DNA of 64,000 nt from Siphlonurus alternatus (lineage: Eukaryota; Arthropoda; Insecta; Ephemeroptera; Siphlonuridae): NCBI GenBank assembly GCA_949825025.1, contig OX463778.1, forward strand, positions 51,112,829 through 51,176,828. The letters are read 5' to 3'. Made by a program: the position numbers and the translations under genes. Numbering within the stretch: the stretch's first letter is position 1; each line of letters begins with the position of its first letter. The notes below the pieces were generated by a model. The model was not told the origin of the DNA and made no database searches. It worked only from the letters and a program-made list of their open reading frames with translations. This document shows positions 1-10,713 of the stretch, one piece after another.

Positions 1-1460
1 CTGGTGGCACTGGAAGACCTCGACCTCGAGGACTGCAAACTTCACCTCCTACCTGAGCTCGTGTTCTGCAAACTTGAGCACCTGAAGATCGTCAATCTGG
101 CCAACAACTTTCTATCCCACCTTCCCAAGATGACCTTCCGTGACCTCGCTCCTGGGGCAGAGATAAAATTAAATCGAAACAACTTACCAAGTCACTTAAA
201 TCTGGAAGTAAATAACGTATCAATTTTAGACTTATCCCTGAATATGATAGATTCCCCAACAAATTTGATAAGATCTGGAACTGTAATTTTTTTAGATTTG
301 TCAACTAATAATATCACTAAATGGACATCAATACATACATTTATTTCAGATGATCACGATATTTCTAATGTTAACCTTTCAAGTAATAACATAGCAACAT
401 TCGATCAACCAATGACAGATTCCATGATGGGGATGCAGTCAGTAGATATCGGAGGTAATCCCATTGACTGTAGTCTTTGCTCTACTAAACACTTTCAAGA
501 CTTCGTTACGTCAAATAGTTTACAATTGTTAATTAAAGGTGAAAAAGGACCGTTAACTTGTTCTAAACCTCCACGTTTATCAGGAATTTCTATATTAGAA
601 TCTGATGAAGATCTTTCAACATGTGACGCAAATGGAAGCGCGCTCACGCTAGCATTGTCTGTACCTATTGGAATCCTAATTATACTTGTGTCACTTTCTG
701 GAGTAAGTGTATATTACTACCGTTTCGAGCTACTGTACATTCGTCACTTGTGGCGTATGAAGCGTCGCAGTGAGCAGCTTGAACGCGTGGAGGGGTGCGA
801 CTACGACGTGTTCGTGTCGTACAGCGGCAAGGACCGTGACTGGGTGATGGACGTGCTGCTGCCCGGCCTGGAGAACCCCACGGACCGCTACTGTCTGTGT
901 CTGCACGAGCGGGACTTCCGCCTCGGCACGTACATCATGGACAACGTGGTGAACTGCATTGACAGCAGCCGCCGCGTGCTTCTCGTGCTCACCAATAACT
1001 ACATTCAGAGCGAGGTAAGGTAGTGGGGACTTACGAATAATATCATGTTGTATTGAACGATGTTTTTTATGTACAGTGGTGCAAGTGGGAGCTGCGCATG
1101 GCCCAGCACCGCGTGTTTGAGGACAGCGGCCGCGACTTTCTGATCTTACTGGAGAAAGAACGGCTGGACCGTGACAAACTTCCGCTGAGTCTGCGCGTGC
1201 TGATGGGCACTCGTACTTACCTCGAGTGGTCATCAAGCGTCCATGACGAGAAATTCGGACAAGCAGCGTTCTGGTCCCGTCTGAAAAACACACTTGGAAC
1301 GCCACTAAATGTTACCATGGAAGATCAATGGCAGAAAATTAAGGACAGTGACCCAGACGGAGAAAGCGTCAGTGAAATGTACAATTGTAGTGAAATGTTG
1401 GCCCCTGTTGTCATTAACCAGATCGTTACTCTTGAATTACCAGCAGTTGTTCAGACATGA
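1..1460 (+). CDS. Toll-like receptor 1 (3' part: LRR, transmembrane, TIR)
   Basis: This is the 3' end of a Toll-type receptor gene that begins left of the window. The exons are 1-1014 and 1077-1460, joined in frame across a 62-bp GT-AG intron (donor GAG/GTAAGG, acceptor TGTACAG/TGG). The open frame runs off position 1, so the N-terminus is missing. In order it shows degenerate leucine-rich repeats, an LRR C-terminal cysteine cap (NPIDCSLC through DLSTC), one membrane span (about residues 215-236 of this fragment), and a TIR domain with box 1 (YDVFVSYSGKDRDW), box 2 (LCLHERDFRLG) and an FW box near the end. Toll receptors bind extracellular ligands such as Spaetzle-type cytokines and signal through TIR adaptors. 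The TIR coding DNA is GC-rich and nearly identical to the two downstream paralogs; the ectodomain is AT-rich and diverged. Confidence 0.93.
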
Positions 1461-2325
1461 GTTTGACATTTGTTTGCCTGTACTTTCAATTGATTATAGG
1501 TTTAATCCTCATATGTGTATTTTACAGTTTCTGATTTTGGAAAGGTAACGAGAACTCGCAAATGACATAATTATAAATTATTTTGAAAAATTACAAACAA
1601 CAACTGAACGATGTTTTTAAATAGCTAGCTGTACATTTTGCCGAAAATTATGTCTCATTTATTAAAATCTCATAACAAAATTATACAAAAATCATCTAAT
1701 TAGTAGTTACTTTATTTCATCACTCTCTTTTAATGCACTTTATTGTGAACAAATTTTGCTAATTTCGTAGGAATAAAAAATATTAGTATATAAATAGAAA
1801 ACTTATCAACTTATCAACTTATTGATGAAAATTTGTATCGTACATATTAACAATTCAGTTTATAAAGTAGCAGTAAAATAAAGAATACTTTTCTATTTGT
1901 TGCATTAAATTTGCAAGATGATGGATATTTATAGACAACGAGTATGTGCTACAATCTTTGGGTATGTAGGCGGGACATGGGAAAGTCAGTAGGTCGAACT
2001 GAAAAGAAATAAATATGGCATCTATAGACTGCAATATCCAAAAACAGTTTGATTGATTGCAAATTTGAGTTGGCATTAGGACTAATTGCTCCATGCAGCC
2101 ACTATCTATTAAACAGTTATCAAAGACATCAGCAGTAAAGATTGATTACAGAACTTCTCAACCTCTAACACTTCCTTGTCATGCATTGCTGCATTTTGCA
2201 TCGATCGAGTCACAACAAGCAAGCAAATAAAATCACATTCTAAACCACAAAACATGAGTAAGTCCATGGAACTTTGATGGAAGTCATTAATTTATATCAA
2301 CGCAATACCATGCTAGTTTTAGTTC
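1461..2325. other. Intergenic spacer with 3' UTR of Toll 1
   Basis: AT-rich sequence between Toll 1 and the relic first exon. It should contain the Toll 1 3' UTR and polyadenylation site. No coding segment or mobile element was recognised. Confidence 0.5.
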
Positions 2326-2535
2326 ATGAACCCAGGTCTGTTGATCTTTCTCTCACACTTCTGCAAATCTCCTTATATTGATGCACTCCCATGTGTAGGG
2401 AATACTATGGATTTGGTTCCTTATAGTCAATGTGAATTTATAAATAACGATTCAACTATAGGATGTGATGTTTATGCAGAAGTTAACATTGAAAATAGCG
2501 AAAATTGCAATAAAGTCTTTTTATCCTCGCCTTGA
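2326..2535 (+). pseudogene. Relic first exon of a Toll-like receptor
   Basis: A 69-codon open frame resembles the signal-peptide exons of the two downstream Toll genes. It shares the pattern CEF-x-NND-x-x-I-x-x-CDV-Y/F with residues encoded at 2902-3108 and 15410-15601, and its 5' flank resembles theirs (GTTCATGAA versus GTTCATAATG). It has no good splice donor where the others have GTAAGT and it simply runs to a stop. No further receptor exons follow before the next full first exon at 2902. I infer a degenerate leftover of an additional tandem copy. A diverged alternative first exon of Toll 2 is the other possibility. Confidence 0.55.
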
Positions 2536-2699
2536 TATAAATGGTGAAATGCAGTCTAACAAAAATAATATTTGAATAAACGTAGAGCTCTCATTAAACT
2601 GTTGTTAAACTGGTGTTATTATTTATTTTCGTATACCTTCGGTAATTTATTATTTTTGGGAATTTACTAAAGATCGCAGCAAGAAATCTGATTTTCAAA

Positions 2700-2901
2700 C
2701 GTCCTAACGTACGAAAAAGCTGCCGTAAGGGTTCGGTTTGTTATCCGGTTATTGTGAAGCGGATAGGGTGTGTGTATCTCCCGGACGTGGCAGGGAAATG
2801 GTTAAGAGAGAGGGGGGAATGATAAGCACTAGTCTATACATCCTATTTCACTATTAAGTAGCAGGACTCAGCACGTTGCTAGTGCCAGCCTGAAGTTCAT
2901 A
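2700..2901 (+). promoter_or_regulatory. Putative promoter and leader region of Toll 2
   Basis: The 200 bp before the Toll 2 start contain a purine-rich block (AGAGAGAGGGGGGAATGA) followed by CTATAC. A similar arrangement lies upstream of Toll 3 (GCAGAGAGGGGGAGG then GCTATAC, about 15,305-15,340). Conservation between paralogs suggests a shared upstream region. No clear TATA box was identified and the transcription start is unknown. Confidence 0.3.
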
Positions 2902-4385
2902 ATGAAATGCGGCTTATTGCTTTCTCTTGCACTCCAGCAAACCACATTTCAATTAATATTATCTTACAATCATACTTGTGTTCCACATCATAATGATAAC
3001 AACTGGATTCATAATAACTATTGTGAATTTTCCAATAATGACACAAGTATTATAAAATGTGATGTGTATATGAAGAATAAAGAGAATAGTGGGGTTTATG
3101 AAGCCCCTGTAAGTAAAAATATTACTGTATTAGTTTACAGTACCATATATTATATCTGATAGAAAGGTATCCTATTCGTGAGAAATGTTTTAAATTATTA
3201 TACACTGTATATGTGTTTTAATTTAGGTGAAATCAGATACATAAATTTGAAAAACTATAATACCATTAATAATACAACAACAATGCTACAGTTTGAAAAC
3301 AATTTATTTAATTTATAATTTAGTTAATTCCAAACATTTTTTTTATTGAGATGTGAAAATGATTATAACTAATGCCATTTCTGCTGCTGCCCATTAACAC
3401 AACAGCTTAACACACAGTTAGTTGGGCACATACATGGCACCGAGTTGAGCTGAATGCCTCACCTGAATTTGGGAGATATTTATATATCGAAAATGTTGAG
3501 CTGTACATGGCGAGCTCTTTGATTGCCAGTCTTTAATATTATATTATATAAACCATAAAAATACATTGTTGTTGATATTATTTAGATTCTCTGATTTTCG
3601 TTTTCTCTCAAGGTTCCTTCACATAGTCCAATTTTGTGGTGGAATTAGGCAGCAAACACGCTACGTGGCAAAATGTTGTTGATGGCGCCACATAAACTCG
3701 CGATTTTTTTTTTGCAGCTCATTTTGTATGGAGATGAAATTTTCTTGCAAGGATAAATTTTATGCTAAAATTGTATCGTGTAATAAAGCAAAGCCATTTT
3801 GTCAACAGTAATTTTCTGATTTTTCACACTCACAGCCGATGAGGTTTCACTTGGAACTGAAAGTTCTTGACAAAGAAGACACAAAGAACATAACACCTGA
3901 ATCTCCGGTTTGCTGGGAAGTGACTATTCAATCGTTGCAGCTGGATCTTGAAAAAGATGTCCCCTCAAATGCATTCGTAAGTATGAAAATAAATTCTGTA
4001 GTGACTTTCATAAAATTTGTGCCATATATTTTTTAAACAAAAAACGCTATATATTATTTCAATAGAAACTTAAATTTATTTTAAAATTTTTACTGGGAGT
4101 TTCTTTAAAACTATTATAAGTCACGTTATCATATANNNNNNNNNNNNNNNNNNNNNNNNNNNNNNNNNNNNNNNNNNNNNNNNNNNNNNNNNNNNNNNNN
4201 NNNNNNNNNNNNNNNNNNNNNNNNNNNNNNNNNNNNNNNNNNNNNNNNNNNNNNNNNNNNNNNNNNNNNNNNNNNNNNNNNNNNNNNNNNNNNNNNNNNN
4301 NNNNNNNNNNNNNNNNNNNNNNNNNNNNNNNNNNNGGGAGGGAGGGAGGGAGGGAGGGAGGGAGGGAGGGAGGGAGGGAGGGAGG

Positions 4386-4451
<66 letters not shown>

Positions 4452-7400
4452 AATTACGATTTTATAGCTAATCCAGCACAATAAAAAGTCTAAAAAAGAA
4501 ATCAAAAGTAGTTAACTTTACTGTAGAAAAACAAAGTATCGTCAAAATTGCTGTTAAGGAGATTTTTTTTTCTGAAAATTTAAAATGGAATTATATTATA
4601 GTAAACTTTATTTCAATTGCAGATTCACCCAGTACTACAGGATTTGTCATTTTTAGTTAGCTTACAATACTTCTCCATGAGGCTAGATTACCAAGTTAAC
4701 AGTATTGATGGACACTTTTACCTACCCGCTGACTGTGATCCGAAACAAGGGTACGTTTTTTTCAACATCGTAAATAAAATTTGGCTGTTTTCATTGACAA
4801 GAAATTATAATTATACCATTTAACTAAAAAAAAAAAAAACATTTATTTGAAATATGTTATACGTATGATATATTTTGAAATCAAATAATTAATTTATTAA
4901 TGTTCGCTTGCGTAGAAAAACTGTAGGCACAAAATACACAATTAATATTTAAAAATAAATCATAATATAAAAAAATATATCACATTTTTTCAAATACTTG
5001 CATGGGAATTAATTTTTAACATTGTTTTTAAATATTAATTATTATTAAGTTAAATATACACCACGAGATACTAATAGGAACGTTACTACAACTGTTTGCT
5101 CGCGATGTTTTGCAGATGAGGGTGATAACGATATGATTCAAACATTGCTAGACTGACTGCTCTACTTACCGGCTCCTAATATATATAAAAATATAAAATC
5201 CCTATATAACTTTAATTTTGCATCTCTTTTTCTTTTGAGCTGCAGCTCGAGCAAATACAATTGGGGTATAACATAACAGTGTGGTGTTTCTTGGTGATGG
5301 GCTCCGGAAAACTTGTGTTAATACATTAACAGTGACTCCAGAACACAAATTTTACAAATATTCAGCAGCATCTTTTTATATCTGCAAAAAATAATATCAT
5401 TGATAGCAACGAAAGGCTTAGTCATTCAATAATGCAATAAAAACAATGTGTTGTGATTTAACAATTTATAATTGCAGATTCCAAACTTACATTTAAATAA
5501 TAAACTACACCTCCTTCTCCTTGTGATCATTTGCCTTGCCATTGTGTTATTAAAAAAAAAAAGGAAATACAATGTTATTATATTTTAAATTAATTGCGAT
5601 TTAAATTAAAATTTATTTTTTATTCTTTACAGTACAATGAAGAAAACATGTGGAGGAGCTGACTCGAATCAAGATATTCGACTGGTTAGGTCGGGAGTGT
5701 GGCTAAATTTACCAGTTTCAGAATATGACTGGTTGAAATTTGTTAGTAACTCATAACTTTTTTTACTATAATATACCGTACGTAATAAAATTATTTGATC
5801 GGCAATATTTGTGATTCATGCTCTGGAAAACTTGTAAAAGCAAATAGAGAAGCAAAAAGTTTATCGATCATTAAAAATGCACCTTGAAAACAAATATGAA
5901 ACAATTAGGTTCTTGCAAGTCGAAAAGGGAGGACAAAATATAAACATATGAATTATATGTGATTTTTTTCTATAAGTAATGCAACTTGCCTAAAAATGGA
6001 GATCTAAAGAAGTTAAAGTAGAGTGAGCGATTTAATTTTTTTGAATATTTTATTTTCTAAAAATAGCTCAACTTGCCCTCTATTGAGAAATGAAAACCAA
6101 AAAATTCCATCTCAAATAGCTTCACCACAAAAAATTCTCAAAGTTGGTGTTTCGGAGGCCTTTAAAATGCATCCTTATGGAACAGAAAACAGCATTTTAC
6201 TCCAACTTCGTCTGAACTATGGTACCAATTACAAAATACGTACGTAAACTATGATAAATTCTTTAATGGATTTTCAAATAAATTTTTTTTTTTATGGAGC
6301 CGTTTTTCCGGAAAAAAATCTTGAAAATCCTTATGAGAATTAACCCGCAAAAAATTTAATATTTTTTTTTCGGAAAAACGGCTCCGTAATTTTTTTTTTT
6401 TATTTGAAAATCCATTAAAGAATTTATCATAGATTACGTACGTATTTTTTAAATGGTACCATAGTTCAGACGAAGTTGGAGTAAAAAGCTGTTTTCTGTT
6501 CCATAAGGATGCATGTTAAAGGCCTCCGAAACACCAACTTTAAGAATTTTTTGTGGTGAAGCTATTTGAGATGGAATTTTTTGGTTTTCATTTCTCTATA
6601 GAGGGCAAGTTGAACCATTTTTAGAAAATAAAATATTCAAAAAAATGAAATCGCTCACTCTACTTTAAATACGCATTTACGCAATCTAGAAACTACATCC
6701 TCAACGCCTATGATGTCATTACATTTTTTGGTTTATGTAATGCTTGTAAACAATTATTAAATTATTGCTTCTTTACTATTTTATTCCATAGCAGCGTAAT
6801 GTTTAGAAGCATTTTATAATTAAATCAAAGAGTGCAATGAAGTAATGACACGCAGGAACCTAATTAATTGGCCATGATAATAGATAAACAAAAAATACCA
6901 ACTCGGGATTGTGCGCTGAGCTGCCCAAACCCCGTTTTCAAATCAACAAGAAAACCAAAGACTATCAGAGGTCGTCTTATGGATAAAAGTTGATAGGAAT
7001 TTAAACAATTTCATGTCCCTATAGTGAAATTTCTAAATTTTCGTTACATTATCTGGCTATAAGACATTAAGGTTTCTGAGTATACCGGTCTTTGGGTCAA
7101 TAAGGTATGTGTTATACAGAACTTTTTTTCAGGTGAAGCAGCAATATTTGATGAATAAAAACGCTTCCATCATTTATATGACAGTACAATCTAACATGCT
7201 CACAACAGAATACAAAACAGTTCCTCTATTCTTGGATGGTTTGAAAATTAAAAGTTTTAATATTAGCAATAATTATTATCAATCATCATTAGAATTATTA
7301 TTTCCAAAAATGCTGGAATTAGAAAAACTTTTTATCTACAATGCAAATCTACAACTTATAGACCCAGGTATGTTAAAATTAAATCTGAGGCCACGCCTCC

Positions 7401-10400
7401 TGGAGGCCTTAATAGGCATTCAGGCCATATAATTCTCATTAAGAATCCAGGGGGCCAACATGCAGAACTTTAAAGGCCTTCTGAACCTTTTCACAGTATT
7501 AAGTAAACGGTTAGCTTTGCTTCAGGGTGATTCGGCTGCATAATTTTTTTTTTGTTTCAGTAGCACAAATATCAGAGATAATAGCCGATGAAGAAGCACC
7601 TGTGACGTCACTCACGCTCATTCAGCGGCGACAATATAGGGAAATCCCTGCAAAAGATAGGTTCACTCTCGCTGCAACCACGGCCACAATTTTACTTCTG
7701 GAATTTTGAAACTTTACCAGGGCAGTCTTGATAGTATTTGTCAAATAGACTGAAAGAATTTTTTTGGTGGCGTGTGTACAGATTGAGTTATTGCGGTTGC
7801 AAGATAAGCTAAAAATTTAACATTGTTTTCCTATACAACATTTTTGCTCCTCTTTCTACCGCAATAACTCGGTTTGTATGAATGTCATCAAAAAAAATCT
7901 TTCAGGCTATTTGAAAAATACTATCAAGACTGCCCTGGTAAAGTTTCAAAATTCCAGAAGTAAAATTGTAGCCGTGGTTGCAGCGAGAGTGAACCTATCT
8001 TTTGCAGGGATTTCCCTATATTGTCGCCGCTGAATGAGCGTGAGTGACGTCAAAGGTTCCTTTTCATCGGCTATTATCTCTGATATTTTTGCTGCTGAAA
8101 CAAAAAAATTTATGGAGCCGAATCATACTAAAGCAAAGCTAACCGTGTACTTAATTTTGTGCAAAGGTTCATAAGGCCTTTAAGACTTTTTAAAAATTTT
8201 TAAAAATAGTCCCAGGACACAAAAAATCTGCAAAAATTTATTGTAACATAATTTGGTACCCTCCATTCATTTTTGTAATAAATAATTGCCATGCAGGTTT
8301 TCCATTAGTAGTTACATCAATAAATTTCAATTCAATTAGTTTAATTTCTGTTAAAGAAGTTAACAGTTTTTACTTATATTTTTATTATAGCTTTGAGAAA
8401 CATTTTTCTTGGCAGTTTAATAATTAAAAACGACAAAGAGAAATTGGGGGCGATTCACGAAAGAGTTATTCAGAAAGTTATCCAGGTTTCTCACTAACCG
8501 CGGTTAGCACCAGTCTAAATCAATAACACCAAACGTGGTTAGTGAGAAACCTGGATACTCCCTTCGTGAATCGTGCCCAATATTGATGCCGAGGGGAAAT
8601 AATCTCTAACTAAATTTTGCATAATTATACGACACTGATGTACTAATAAACTACTAAATTTGTCAAATGCACGCGTTGGTAGTTACTGTTTGAAGATTCT
8701 AGTTGATGTGTAATACCATATTACATTTGACTTAATTATCTTGACATTACGTTTCCAGGAAACTTCAAAAACATACCAAACCTACGATTTCTTGACATAT
8801 CACAAAATCAGTTCTCACAGGTTCCAAGTGAGCTTGGCACGTTGTCAAATTTACGATATTTGAACTTGAGCTGGCAGCTTGTCAATTTATTTACGAAAAA
8901 CTTTGACGAGATACGAAGGATGACAAAGTTGGAGATTCTCGACCTCTCAGGACTGTCTCTAGGCACAATAACAAGGTACAGTTCAAAGTTCATTTCAGGA
9001 CATCATAATTATGGTCCAAAATATATCATTGTAATGTACTATACCTTAATAAGCTCACTGTATGTGTCAATTCAATATATATATATATATATATAAAAAT
9101 CTAGTTGGATTAAAATTTAAAGCCAGAAAGCACATCAACACCTCAATAAGTGAATCAAAATTGCTACCACACACAAAATAAATACATAAGGTAAAATTTA
9201 CACGTTCATATTATTGTCGTATAACCCTCATTATAATAAAAAAACAGCAACGTCTTTAAAGGGGTACCAAAGTGAATACTTTTTTTTATATATTCTGGTA
9301 GCTGTGAATTATTTTGTTATCCCTGTGGCTCAATATTTTCTTACGATGGCTAGTTATTTTACAATTAATTTTTTTAGTAAAAAAATTGAGTCGTAGGTTC
9401 GTTGGTTGCTTCAAACCGGCGCGCGGCAGCAGCAGTGGCTGATACGACGAGAATCTCCCGCGAATTGGGGGAATCCCCCGGAACCTCCTCTCGTCCGCTC
9501 TCGCCCCCTTCTTGACGTATCAGCGACTGCTGCTACCGCGCGCCGGTTTGAAGCAACCAACGAACCTACGACTCAATTTTTTTACTTAAAAATTAATTGT
9601 AAAATAACTAACCATCGTAAGAAAATATTGAGCCACAGGGATAACAAAATAATTCACAGCTACCAGAATATCTAAAAAAAGTATTCCTTTTAACTTTGAA
9701 TCTTCACTGCAGAAATCTGCTACCAGAACTCCCATTGTTGACCCACCTCGGCCTCAGCTCATGCCAGATTAGGGTGACCAGACGTACCGTTTTGACCGGT
9801 ACAGTACCGTTTTAGAGTACCATGTCCCGGTGTCCCCAAAAAGGCTATCGGGACGCCTAAATGTACCGCTTTCGGACAAAATTTATAAAAGGGACATTCT
9901 TTAAAATTTTTATCATTAAAAAAATAAAAAATTCATAGGAATGTGGTTTTGAATATTTACGAAAATGTACGGACGCAAATGATTTTGCAACTCCATGCCC
10001 CTTTTTTGTCGATCGCATTCGCAAAACAGCATATTTCTTCCAAAATTGCGGAATAGATATATTTTGCATATTGCATATACGCGCAAGTATGCATATACTA
10101 CGTGAAATGAAGTCACTACTTTTCGATTAAATTTTGAATAAAAAATAAGTAAAAAACTTTGCACAAAAATATCATCTCCTTTAATATTGATGATATTCAC
10201 TTGATGGAAATTTCCAATAATATATGAAATTGAAAAAATCATTCTTATGCATTGTGACGAGGCTGAGACAAAAATTTCTTTGTCTTTCTTTTTTTTTTTT
10301 TTTTCACAATAATCGTGCATGGATATTACGTAAATAAATAAATGGAAAATAATATGAGGGAAAAACGCCACAAATATAATTCATACAATCAAGTAATTTT

Positions 10401-10674
10401 AGCTGTTATTAAGCCCTATTTTAATGCTATAAATTAATTCAGCTATTTCACTCTATAACAAGCTAGAGTTCACACTATTTGCAAAATGAACTGCAGTTCG
10501 ATTAAAAGTATTAATTCAAATTAATTTCTTGCTTAATACTCCATTTTTTTTTGTATAATTTATCTCGTGACATTATATTAAGTTTTATTTATTTAAAAAC
10601 AAATATATATTGCATTATTTAAGTAACACGTACATTTAGAAATATTGTGAATGGAGACGGAAAATTTGATAACG

Positions 10675-10713
<39 letters not shown>

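Noticed and set aside
730..1305. 191-codon minus-strand open frame opposite the TIR exon
   Set aside because: GC-rich antisense shadow of the TIR coding sequence. It has no domain resemblance and also crosses the real intron. The same applies to antisense frames at 13316, 21349, 22151, 32132 and 36448.
4059..4505. 148-codon minus-strand open frame with Ser-Leu and Pro-Ser repeats
   Set aside because: It consists of the GA/GGGA microsatellite and the 200-N gap, not a gene.
9406..9675. 89-codon Pro/Arg-rich frame
   Set aside because: It lies across the loop and arm of a palindromic MITE and shows no family resemblance.
9916..10371. 151-codon frame in the hAT element considered as transposase
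   Set aside because: No hAT transposase motifs (such as the dimerisation region) were recognisable, and the AT-rich composition with homopolymers fits random open frame.
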